Shown in pieces: positions 1 through 10,380 of a DNA stretch of 64,000 nucleotides. The translations under genes were made by a program, and so were the position numbers. The DNA comes from Charina bottae (lineage: Eukaryota; Chordata; Lepidosauria; Squamata; Charinaidae): assembly GCA_023362775.1 (NCBI GenBank), contig JALMGJ010000008.1:40463501-40527500 (forward strand), read 5' to 3'. Under the pieces are notes generated by a model that was not told the DNA's origin, did no database searches, and saw nothing but the letters and a program-made list of their open reading frames with translations. Numbering within the stretch: position 1 is the first letter of the stretch; the number at the start of each line of letters is the position of its first letter.

Positions 1-266
1 TGACACAGCTGGTGTGGACCGGAAGAGGAATTCACAAAAATACATACCCCTGCCCTGGATGCATTAGAAAGTTAAATGGTGGAAGTGATAACTGGCTGAG
101 GGTCAGACACAACAGCCTCTGATTTGGATTGGCTAAGCTGTCCTCATGCAAAAACAGGGCAACATTGAGAGAAGGCGGCTGGCAATGAGGAGGTCATGTT
201 GTGTGAAAAGGGAGAATAGCAAGGAGGTGCCGGCTGGTTCAGAGCCAACGACCTATGTCCCTACAG

Positions 267-521
267 CAGAGCTTTCCAAACTTTTCATGTTGGTGACACT
301 TTTTAGACATGCATCATTTCACGACACTCTCTTACAGCAGGGCACAAGGCAGGCACTAGGACCTGTGTGGAATCACAGCAGGTTTGGAGGCAGCCAGGCA
401 CAAGGCAGGCACTAGGACCTGCGCGGAATCCTGGCAGGGCTTGGAGGCAGCAGCAGCCTTGACACACCCAGACACTGCAGCTGACACACTAACGTGTCGC
501 GACACAGTTTGGAAAGCTCTG
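267..521. mobile_element. hAT MITE, family C (cagagctttccaaac ends), copy 1
   Basis: Terminal inverted repeats cagagctttccaaact / agtttggaaagctctg, flanked by the 8-bp duplication ccctacag (259-266 and 522-529). The interior has two copies of a ggcacaaggcaggcactagg block. Confidence 0.9.
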
Positions 522-529
522 CCCTACAG

Positions 530-1029
530 TAAACAACTAGGAGTCTATGGAAGTATACAGACAGGACAACCAGTCCTCACCAGAAACTGGAGTTGGAGAT
601 ATGCTGCTTCTGAAATTGGATGGGATATGCTAGTATCTAGATACCATGACTCTGAGCCACCGATAGTCATTGCCACATAAGCCATGATTTAATCTCTTTT
701 CAGGGTTGTGCCTGAATCTGTCTGAATCTCCCACCCAGTTTCATTGGATGATCTTGGATCCTAATATTTTTGGAAAAATACCTTCTCTTCTTCCATTTCC
801 TTTATGTCATGCATAATTTCTGTACATCTTTCTGTACATGCCCATACACCTTTCTGTACATGCCCAGTTTACTCATTTTATTCTAAATGAAGGAAGGACC
901 CAACATATGGTAACATTCCCCTTACTCTATCCCCGTTTTTGTACATTTTCTAGCTTTATAGTAACATGGGTAGCCGGTGAGAACATTGCGAGAAGCCCTC
1001 CACAGTCCCCCCTCTACATGAGGTGAGAC
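530..1029. other. Intron 2, no recognised feature
   Basis: Apart from a direct repeat of catctttctgtacatgccca type at 823-868 I see nothing that identifies a family. Short open frames lack any domain. Confidence 0.5.
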
Positions 1030-1246
1030 ATGAGGCCAGCTGGTGAGCCTTCTCGGTTGGGACCCTGTACTTTGGAACTCCCCCTTCCTTCTTGGCATTT
1101 TGTAAAGCTCTTAAAACACTATTCTGCCATGCCTTTAACTAGGTTTGACTTCTGGCAGCCATCTGGTGGATTTCTATTTATTACATGCCCTTTTTAAACT
1201 TTTATGCTCCTTTTTTATTCTGTTGTATGCCGCTCAGTGTCTATGG
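1030..1246 (+). repeat. L2 LINE 3' fragment, left part (split by a hAT MITE)
   Basis: The reading AFSVGTLYFGTPPSFLAFCKALKTL-like resembles the L2 C-terminus (ALWNILPPEVR...ALKTWL). It continues after the MITE at 1522-1555 with the aataaatacataaatat tail. Confidence 0.65.
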
Positions 1247-1513
1247 CAGAGCTATCCAAACTTTTCATTTTCGCGACACACCAACGGCGGCGGCGCGGCC
1301 TGCGGTGTCCTGGTGTGTCGCACGCAAACCCGGAAGCGCTGATGGGGGGAACCATAAGGAGCGGCACCCCCGCCAATCAGCGCCGCTGCCTGTTTGGCGG
1401 GGGTGCCGCTCCTTACGGTTCCCCCCATCAGCGCTTCCGGGTTTGCGTGCGACACACCAGGACACCGCAGGCGACACAGTAGTGTGTCGCGACACACACT
1501 TTGGAAAGCTATG
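1247..1513. mobile_element. hAT MITE, family C, copy 2, with near-perfect 75-bp hairpin
   Basis: 8-bp duplication gtctatgg (1239-1246 and 1514-1521). Arms 1301-1375 and 1395-1469 are complementary except at one position, around a 19-bp loop. It is inserted in an L2 3' fragment. Reading frames on both strands look alike only because of the palindrome. Confidence 0.9.
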
Positions 1514-2093
1514 GTCTATGGATTGGGGTGGGTTCCAAAAATTGTGAAATAAATACATAAATATTGTAACATCATTTCTGGAGCATGGCAACTATTTCTA
1601 TAGAAATGTATGGCAAACATGGCTCACTCCACAGATATTGTCCAAGGCAGTATAATATTATTGGCTCCACTCCTTTCCAGAAACACCAAAGGCAGAAGGG
1701 GTTACTAGATACTAGAAAGCCAGTATATGGTAGTAATTAAGGTACTAGACTAGGATCTGGGAGATTCAGGGTCAACTCCATCCTCAGCCACGGAAATATT
1801 TCATTTCCCTTTAAACAGGTAGGCCATTCCACACAATGTGAAGCAGCCAGGTGTGTGGAGTATATACTGCCATCATCTCTAGCGGATACAGTGCAAAAAA
1901 AGTAAAAATACAAATTGTAAGAATATACCTATCAGATCTGGGCTGTAAAAATCCATACGACAGTAGATGGCATCAGGGAGGTAGAGTGTCTCCTTGCTGC
2001 CATCCCAGAATTATATGGATTTTTGTAGTTCAGATCTGGTAGCACTATCTCATGACACACGTCTACTACAGTTGCAAAAGGAACACCCTAGGA

Positions 2094-2315
2094 CAGTGCT
2101 TTCCAAAGTCCCGTTGTTGGCGACACACCGGTGGCGGCGGCGTGCACAGCGGCAGCGGCCTCATTTGTCACGCTAAAACCTGGAAGTGCTGATGGCGCGC
2201 TGTCTCTGCCGCCGCCTCACCCACCACTGCAGGGGTGGCGGTGATGCACCATCAGCACTTCCAGGTTTTGTCAAGACACACGAATGTGTTGCGACACACA
2301 GTTTGGAAAGCTATG
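2094..2315. mobile_element. hAT MITE, family C, copy 3
   Basis: Ends cagtgctttccaaag / cagtttggaaagctatg. Flanks are ccctagga (2086-2093) and ccctagca (2316-2323). The latter is also the left flank of the next hAT element. Confidence 0.88.
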
Positions 2316-2323
2316 CCCTAGCA

Positions 2324-2770
2324 CAGGGGTCGGCAAACCGCGGCTCGCGAGCCACATGCGGCTCTTTGGCCCCTTGAGTGTGGCTCTTCCCCAGGCAGGC
2401 GTGGCGGGGGCAGGCGCGGCAGCGGCCGTGGCGGGGGCAGGCGCGGCAGCGGCATGGTGTGCGTGGCGGCGGGCATGGGGGCAGCAGCAGGCGCGGCAGC
2501 GGCATGGTGCGCGTGGCGGCGGGCATGGCAGCAGCAGGCCCTAAGTGTGCGCGATTGGCTCCTGCCCGCAAACCCCGCCCCCTTCCACGCGATTGGCCCC
2601 CGCCTGCAAACCCCGCCCCCTTCCACACGATTGGCCCCCGCCCGCAAACCCCACCCCCTTCCATGCGATTGGCTCCCACCCTCAAATCCCGCCCCCTGGC
2701 CCTCGAGTGATATTATAAATTTTATAAATGTCAAAATGGCTCCTGGCATAAAAAAGTTTGCCGACCCCTG
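2324..2770. mobile_element. hAT element of a second family (caggggtcggcaaacc ends)
   Basis: Terminal inverted repeats caggggtcggcaaac / gtttgccgacccctg; flanks ccctagca (2316-2323) and ccctagga (2771-2778). The interior has gcggcagcggc-rich repeats (2395-2530) and four units of 38 bp (about 2550-2700) with CCAAT and GC boxes on the minus strand. No transposase is present. Confidence 0.88.
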
Positions 2771-2778
2771 CCCTAGGA

Positions 2779-4165
2779 GGACAAAAAGCAGGCAGATTTT
2801 TGGATGGTTGCCCTTGTAGTGAGGTCCCTTATATTTCTGCCCCTTTATGGCTTAAAAAATCCAGGTGTGGAAAGGGGCCATCCTCCTCCCATTTAGCACT
2901 TCAGTTAACCGGACCTCAAGTGCATCAAGTATGAAATTAAGGCTTTCAACATCAAAGTAGTTAACTGAAACATTCACTGTGAAGTTTGCATCAATAAAGC
3001 TTATTTCTCACACCTGGATAATGAGCCATGATGTTTCCCAAAACAGTCAGGTGCCAAAGAAAAAAGGATCCCACCTCGTGGCCTTGGGACACTCCCTTTC
3101 TCAATGCTAAGGCAGGAGTGCTCCATGACAGAAACACTGGTCCCACCCAGGCCAAGGGCTTGATAAATGAAGCTCAGGAAAATGCCTCTTCTCCAAAGAA
3201 GAAAGAGAAAGGACCTACAGAAGAGTTGACTATAGTATTACATTTCCTCTGAAGTAGATTTAACTTCTGGAGTCCTTAGAAGTATTTTATTTTTATAACA
3301 CTGAATTTGAGTTTCCTCATTTATCCGTTGGTTGACTACACCAGATCCCGCACAAGCTAACACTGAAGTTATGCACTTTCAGAGAAGTTTGTCCTTGGTG
3401 GTCCAACTGATGATTTTTGGAGCTTGACTGTGATTGGTGCAGGCAGCATCTTACATCATCCTAAAGCCAACAGCCAACAACAGTGGGATTTGGAGAAGCA
3501 TAATGTTGCTCCTGCTACTTAGAGCAAAAATAAATCCAGTCTGAAGACTGTTTGGCTAGAGCAGCAAGGTGATTGCAACAGAGGGGGAAGATGCAAGTGG
3601 CAGACCAAGCTGGCACCCAGATTTGCACTTATAGTGTTATGGCAAGTATCTAGCCTCTTACAAACAAGCCTGAGGCTTTTCTATCCTAATGTAGATGCGC
3701 TATTTTTCAAATGAATGAAAAACTGAATTTCCAAAATGTCCAGATTCTCAAAAAACTGTGCTGAAGAATATACTGTACTTTCCACTGTATTAAAAAGGCA
3801 AGAACGGGGACCGATTGTCCTGGAGCAAATCTACCCATGTGGTTGCCAAGAATCAACACTGACTTGATGGCACATCATCCATCCATCAAGAGTGAAAGAA
3901 TAGCAAGGGCCAAACAAAAGCAAAGCAGGACTAATATGCAGAATTCACAAAGGGGCGCGATACTCCCAACCTTTTCCTTCACTCTGGATACATCTTCTGG
4001 TATAGAGGAATAGAATAATTAACCTTTTCTTTCTACTCTTCCCCCCTCCACCTCAGAAATAGAATGAGCAAGGGTGGTAAGAGTAGAAACCTGGCTGACA
4101 TCTGTACTCCATTCCTTAGGGAAACTGATCCACACACAAAGGAACAGAAATAGCAGGAAGGTAAA
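2779..4165. other. Intron 2, mostly unrecognised
   Basis: Only the small RTE-tail remnant near 3828-3880 stands out. It could be old repeat or unique intron. Confidence 0.5.
3828..3880 (+). repeat. Small RTE-type 3'-end remnant
   Basis: ggttgccaagaatcaacact followed by gacttgatggcac resembles old RTE/SINE tails. Confidence 0.35.
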
Positions 4166-4470
4166 AGCGTGGTGGCTCAGCGGGTAAGACGCCAGGCTTG
4201 TCGATCGGAAGATCGCAAGTTCGGAGGTTCAAATCCCTAGCCTTGCGTGCGGAGTGAGCTCCCGCACTAGCTCCAGCTCTTGCCAACCTAGCAATTTGAA
4301 AGCATGCAAATGCAAGTGTAGGTAACAGCGTTCCACGTGCGTCATGCGGCCACATGACCATGGAAGCGTCTTCGGACAACGCTGGCTCTTCGGCTAACAA
4401 ACGGAGATGAGCACCGGCCCCTAGAGTCGGACACGACTGCACAAATGTGCGGGGGGAACCTTTACCTTAA
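4166..4470 (+). repeat. Sauria-type tRNA-derived SINE
   Basis: The head has pol III boxes (A-box tggctcagcggg, B-box ggttcaaatccc). The 3' end reads agagtcggacacgactg, shared with the BovB LINE end, then acctttaccttt-type repeats. Such SINEs are known from squamates and are moved by BovB. Confidence 0.9.
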
Positions 4471-6012
4471 AAGCATTTGCAACAGGAGTTGAGGCTTGGG
4501 AATCTCCCCAAGGAGACCCAGGTTGGAGGACCACACCTATTTCCAATGATAAGGCTCCCCCCTATCAACTGTTGGGGAGAAAAAAGCAACACTATATCTG
4601 GGAGGCTCCTTCCAGGGTATGTGACTGGTTCAGATTTAATTGCTGTTTCCTGAGACAGTAAATACCCAGTAAATTACCTGGGTTGAGATCTTGGCTTACT
4701 AAATTGCCTTTCAATCAAGTCATCAACACACAGCTCCAGATTCCCAGATGTAAAGAGAAAGATAGACGAAAATAGTAAAAGATCCAAAAGATTAAAGCTA
4801 GAGAGGCCCAGTGATCTTTTCATATTCCGTATTGCAAAATAAAGGGACTTTTTCAGGTATTATGCCCAAGAGTTGAAATCTAGAAGTCTATTACTTCTAC
4901 AACATGCAAGCAAAACCCTATGCAAAAACAGAACCTCTCTTGCCTCCAGAAACAAGAAGAAATGAATCAAGATTTCAGCTCAAGATTTCAAATAGTATTA
5001 TTAAACAAAGGCTTGGATTCCACTTCATACTTTGTTTCTAATTAGCCAAAACACAAGAAAGCAGGAACAGATTGCTTTTTACTGAGTTGTTCAGTAGGAA
5101 ATTGATGTATTGTTTTTCCTTGTACTTCTGGAATAGAACAGGTTAACAATTTGAAACAATATTTTTCAATCAACAAGAGAATCCCCAAGGACAGTAGAGT
5201 AGATATCTATCAGATTTATATAGATATGATTCAACTGTTTCTTGTCCTATTTGGTACACAAACGTTGAGTATAAATTTTTTAAAAGAAACTTTTGTAATC
5301 ACATCTGTTTGGGATGATGGGGAAGAAAAAAAGAGAAGCACAAAGTAAAAAAAAACCCTAAAGCCCTTTAAAAAAACCAAGAAACAGGCACATACAACTC
5401 CTACGAACTTAGCAAATAAAATAAGTTCTGCCATGTTTATAAGACAAGTTTGTATTCCCATCAGAGATGTCTGAACAACGTGCTCCAATGAGAGGCAGCT
5501 TCCAGCAAAATGATTTATATCTGATGCTGAGCAAAGGTCCACGAAATTAGCATGCCAGGGTTGCTCCAGAATGAAAGTGCACGGCCAGCATTTCTTGCCA
5601 TTGCTGAAAGCTGCGAGTGAGCAACTGCGGATGGCCGTGGGCTGCCAAGGCCTCAATGTAAACACAGATGTTGTGGAAGGAAAGTGACTGGGGCTACTTT
5701 ATTCAGCAGCCGGGGAAATGCTGGCAGTCAACCACCTGAATTTGAATGCTGTTGCCGCCACTGGTGCTGCTACAAGGAAGAAGGAAAAGCATTACAATCT
5801 ATTTCTCAAATCTTATATAAAAATCCACTTTGATACAAGCCACCCCACGTTCCCAGAGCCTATGAGCAACTTCTGCCAGTTCTGAAAGGGGGAAGATTGC
5901 CTTAGCCACCTGGTTTCCCCCACACCCCCAACAAGGCATATTTTTCTTATCCGTGAAGCTGCCCGAGTTTACCACGTTGCTGACTGCCATTTAACAAATA
6001 CTATTTTATACA

Positions 6013-6043
<31 letters not shown>

Positions 6044-7061
6044 TATACATGTAGGAAGGTCGAAGTCGCTAGCCTTTGGGGGGGGCATCCATTTCTGGGG
6101 TAAATGTTAGGAGGCAGTATGTTTCCTGATGCAGATGTGTGTTATGGAAGAAGAGAAGAGAGTCACCGATTCAGTGGCCTGGAGGAGCAGGTCAGAGGTC
6201 AAGTCTCACTGGACTGTAGAAGTTTGGACAGCTAGAGAAATAGGATGGTAAAATAACATATGTAACATGTTAATAATATGAAGCTTCCATAGGTGTGCAA
6301 AAGTTTAGGCACCACTGATCAAATTAAATGTTTTCAGGGAATCTTTATGTGAACAGAAGATGGCACAACATCAGCATGATACAAAATTAAACAGGACGTA
6401 TTTCTGCAAGCTTGAATGTATCCTTACGATTTATGTGCAGTTGTTTTCAAAATGCATCTTGAGAGACACAATGTTAGCTTCCAAAACTGGATGGAGGCAG
6501 TCAGCCCAATCACCCCAATAGGACAAATCAATCCACTTGTGCTAAAGAAATTGGAAACCCAGCCATGTACAAGTGAATACAGTATACTGTAACAGGGAAA
6601 GGATGTCCAGGAGTGGCATGAACCTCTACCATGCAACCTCACTTGTGAATGACCAACACCTGGCCCAGGCAACATAAGCACAAATACTGTTTGCCAAAGG
6701 CCATGCAGAAAGCACCCTAGTTAAACTAGCTTTTAACTAGTAGTGATGCTAGAAAGAAGCAAGGGAGTTTGAGGTAATGGAGGATCATCCCTACACCATG
6801 CTATTCAGAGAAGATGTAATAGGACACCAGCAGAAAAGGATTGAGAGGAATCAAGGATTGACCTCCTAATCCTGATTGGAAGATATTGCCCAGAGCCTCC
6901 CTTGAAAACTAGAGATATACCTGCAGAAAACACAGCTGAAGCAGAAAAGCCAGGTTGAGGTTCAAGCTCTGAGTGAATCAGCTAGAGCAGCTACCTCCAA
7001 AAGTATGGGATGAACCTGCCCACCCAGCATCCCTAAAACAGTTAGACAACAAGAAGCAAAC
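4471..7061. other. Intron 2, unrecognised except a microsatellite
   Basis: A 144-codon minus frame at 5231-5665 shows no domain and crosses A-rich sequence, so I leave it as non-coding. The stretch near 6290-6330 (gtgcaaaagtttaggcacca) looks like the edge of an old DNA transposon, without a partner end. Confidence 0.45.
6012..6047. repeat. (taca)n microsatellite
   Basis: About nine tandem catacata-type tetranucleotide units. Confidence 0.9.
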
Positions 7062-7069
7062 CTCTAGAA

Positions 7070-7204
7070 TAGTGTTTCTCAACCTTAGCAACTTTAAGAT
7101 GTGTGGACTTCGACTCCCAGAATTCCCCAGCCAGGCAAGCTGGCTGGGGAATTCTGGGAGTTGAAGTCCACACATCTTCAAGTTGCTAAGGTTGAGAAAC
7201 ACTG
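7070..7204. mobile_element. Palindromic hAT MITE, family D (cagtgtttctcaacc ends), copy 1
   Basis: 8-bp duplication ctctagaa (7062-7069 and 7205-7212). The two arms meet at gccaggcaagctggc and are almost fully complementary. Confidence 0.9.
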
Positions 7205-7630
7205 CTCTAGAAGGAAGAGAATCTACTCAGATACTAGGAGCAGTCCTCAGGGACAACACAGAGGAGTTCAAATTACAGCAAGAAGAGGATCAGAGACTGA
7301 TCTAAAATACAAGAGGAAGTGGATCTTAACCTTCTACCTCTCAGCCAAGCTTAGAACATCAGATCCAACCAAAGAAAAGGAATGGTGCATCAGAAATATC
7401 ACCCACAAGAACTTGGGGAGGGATATGAAGCCTTGGAGACATCTGACGATCCTAATTTGGCATGTGATCCTCCGCATGGGCACATGGGGGTGGACAGAAC
7501 CAAAGAAAGGGTAAGACAACATTTCTACTGGACTGGACAAGGCAGGGAAATGAAGATGTAAAGTCCTGTAATAATTGCCAGAGGGTGGGGAACAGCAAGG
7601 ATGAAGTGAAGACATCTGTACAGCCCTTAA

Positions 7631-7961
7631 AAAAGGTAAAGTTTCCCCCGCACATTTGTGCAGTCGTGTCCGACTCTGGGGGGCGGTGCTCATCTCCGTT
7701 TGTTAGCCGAAGAGCCAGCGTTGTCCGAAGACGCTTCCACGGTCATGTGGCCGCATGATGCACGCGGAACGCTGTTTCATTCCCACCAAAGTGGTACCTA
7801 TTCATCTACTTGCATTTGCATGTTTTCGAATTGCTAGGTTGGCAAGAGCTGGGGCTAGTGCGGGAGCTCACTCCGCACGCAGGGCTAGGGATTCGAACTC
7901 CGAACTTGTGATCTTTTATATCAACAAGTCTGGTGTCTTACCCGCTGAGCCACCACGCCCC
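7631..7961 (-). repeat. Sauria-type SINE
   Basis: Reverse-oriented copy with the tail (aaaggtaaagtttcccccgc) on the left and the tRNA-like head (ccgctgagccaccacgcccc) on the right. The B-box is gattcgaac-like. It is more diverged than the copy at 24485. Confidence 0.88.
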
Positions 7962-9489
7962 TTTGCATGTCACTGAAACTCCATTCCAGAGAGTGGTAGT
8001 AGAACATCCTACTAGGGTCTGTCCACTGCAATGATACCCCAAAATCTTTTAATCTCTCAAAAAAGAGCATTAGGCAAAGAAACAAATGCAAATCAGGGGT
8101 ATACTAAATCACTAAGGCAAACAGATTTGTAAGCACCTGCTAAGTGAAGAGCTATCACTTGCTTCCAGCTAAAATTGTGTTGTATCTAGGGGAGGGGAAG
8201 CAAAAGTGAGCTTTTGGCCAAGCCAAAACAAGGAAAAATGAGTTCTTTATCAGTGGTTCACAGACGACCAGAATTGGCTCACGGTCCAAGGCGGTTGGTT
8301 AATTTAAAACACACGCACACACGTACATGTACACTTTCCAGGTCATTTCTGAGAAGTTTAGCATACATGAAAGTGAGCGATTAATAGCACTGTCTAGGTT
8401 CAGGGATACGGCAGGCAGGTGTCAGGCAACATTCTCCACGCATAAGAAGTATGCCAATTCTCTCCTTGCTGAAAGGCCTTTTGATAATGCCTCTGGAGGA
8501 CTCTATATTTAAGATTCCCCTGGATCTCTCTTTCTCTTTGGAAAATAAGTTTATTACATGAAATGTTGTTCCTTGGCTTCTGCAGTTACTAAAGTTTATG
8601 GCCCATCAACTTTCTCCACTATTCTGCATCTGTTGGGGATCATCATTTGTTTCCTTAACTTTATGCACTGAAGGCAGAACCCTTATGGTGCCAGGATGAG
8701 ATCAGATGCCTCTTTGGGGAAGCTTATAATGGGAAATGGGAGAGAGGGAATAGGAGATGGCTTTAATTTTTTAAAAGACATTGCTGTAGTACAAAATTAT
8801 CAATACCAAAGTTTTAAAAATAAAGTCAATTTTCCAACTGGCTGCCAAGTGAGCTGGAAGGAGAGAAACCACTAAACTAACAGCATTAGATGAGTCACAG
8901 ATTCTTTTCCTGACACTTTCTAACATTTAAGGCAATAAAATTGACAGAAATTACATACACACACATTTCCAAATGTTAAGAAAGCCCTGCCACATTTTGG
9001 AAGCTCTGTCTTTTAGAAAACATCAGAGCCATAAAAAGGAACTATTGAATTTGGGTAGGAGAAACCAGATAGTGCTTTTCATCAAGCCTCAGTTACTCTG
9101 TAGGATGTCCAAGAGAAATCCTGTAGGAGAAGCCAATTTATTTCACAAAAGGTCAGCTGTGAATTTGGTGGCCATTTTCAATTTCTGGGTAAGGTGCATT
9201 AAGCAATACATAACAAAACATCTTCAAATATTTTAAGGGCTCTCGTAAAAGGTCAATTGTCCATGTTTTTTTACTGTTGCAATAATATGGAATAACTGAC
9301 CCAATTATGCAGTTATATTGGGCTGGGAGGAAGTATTTTGCACAGTAATTAAAATAATTAATTGAAACAATAAACTATTTAGTTTCAATAGGCCAGGACT
9401 GGAGGCCTGTGAATCACAAATGTTTCTCAAGTACAGCTTCTTGTGATATTCATAACTGTGTTATTTGGGAATGCTAGTTTAGCAACGCT
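7962..9489. other. Intron 2, no recognised feature
   Basis: AT-rich, with no repeat I can name and no exon-like segment. Confidence 0.5.
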
Positions 9490-9624
9490 CAGTGTTTCTC
9501 AACCTTGGGAACTTTAAGAAGTGTGGACTTCAACTCCCAGAATTCCCCAGCCAGCATGGCTGGCTGGAGAATTCTGGGAGTTGAAGTCCTCACTTCTTAA
9601 AGTTCTCAAGGTTGAGAAACACTG
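9490..9624. mobile_element. Palindromic hAT MITE, family D, copy 2
   Basis: Long inverted arms around agccagcatggctggct. Both arms carry the private variant aagaagtg. The flanks (gcaacgct and ctctagcc) do not match well. Confidence 0.85.
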
Positions 9625-10164
9625 CTCTAGCCCTTCAAAAGTTTGGATGGGTCATGTAGGAGTTCCTCTTATTAATGTCATTGAGTTCGTTCTAAAGCTA
9701 TTAAAAGGACTAGCAGCAGCAGGAAAAAGAAAAGGGAGCTGTGATCTGAAAGAACACGTTATTGCTCTAATAATACCTCTTCTCACTTGGCAGATATGCT
9801 CAACTGCAAGCCCCATAATTCCCAGCTGTAAATCTCATAATTCAAATAATCAACATGTTGACTGGGAAGTATGGGCCTGAAAAAAAAAAAGTGGCCAGGG
9901 ACCAGAAAGGGAATATGTCTGCAGCAGGTCCCCTCTGCAATCTCAACTCATACAAGTTGCTGCAGATTGTCTAAACCACAACATTTGTGTTGGCAGAAGG
10001 TGGAAAACATCACTTTTAAACTGGAGCAGGAAGAGATGAGCAAAGGCTGCTTTTGCGATGGGTCAGGGATGAACTGAAGCCAGTGCCATCCAATGGTTAA
10101 CAAGGCATCTTCAAGGCCATGTAGAAGAGTCCAAAGCTCTGGTTTGGCCTCTCTTTTTTTGTTT

Positions 10165-10380
10165 CTTGGTTTTGTCGTTTATTCGTTCAGTCGCTTCCAA
10201 CTCTTGGTGACTTCATGGACCAGCCCACGCCAGAGCTTCCTGTCGGCCGTCGCCACCCCCAGCTCCCCCACGGTCGAGTCCGTCACCTCCAGAATATCAT
10301 CCATCCATCTTGTCCTTGGTTGGCCCCTCTTCCTTTTGCCTCCCACTTTCCCTAGCATCAGCTGGGGAAGGTAACGGCAA
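10165..10380 (-). repeat. Diverged BovB/RTE 3' fragment
   Basis: On the minus strand it reads MLGKVGGKRKRGQPRTRWMDD (shown in part) and VHEVTKSWKRLNE, clearly homologous to but well diverged from the end of the intact BovB (KRRRGRQRMRWLDS, VHEVTKSRTRLND). It represents an older or different RTE lineage. Confidence 0.75.

Noticed and set aside
4166..4240. tRNA gene
   Set aside because: The A and B boxes belong to the tRNA-derived head of a SINE; the body and tail follow immediately and no mature tRNA fold is kept.
4116..4442. Frames with FELLGWQELG and RDSNLRTCDLPI-type strings, also near 7755, 12706, 19443 and 24470
   Set aside because: All lie in Sauria SINE copies; recurrence reflects the repeat, not a gene family.
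5231..5665. 144-codon minus frame
   Set aside because: No family likeness, crosses A-rich intron sequence, and no splice or start context supports it.
9490..9624. 8-bp target duplication for this MITE
   Set aside because: Flanks gcaacgct and ctctagcc do not match; unlike the other copies no duplication can be claimed.
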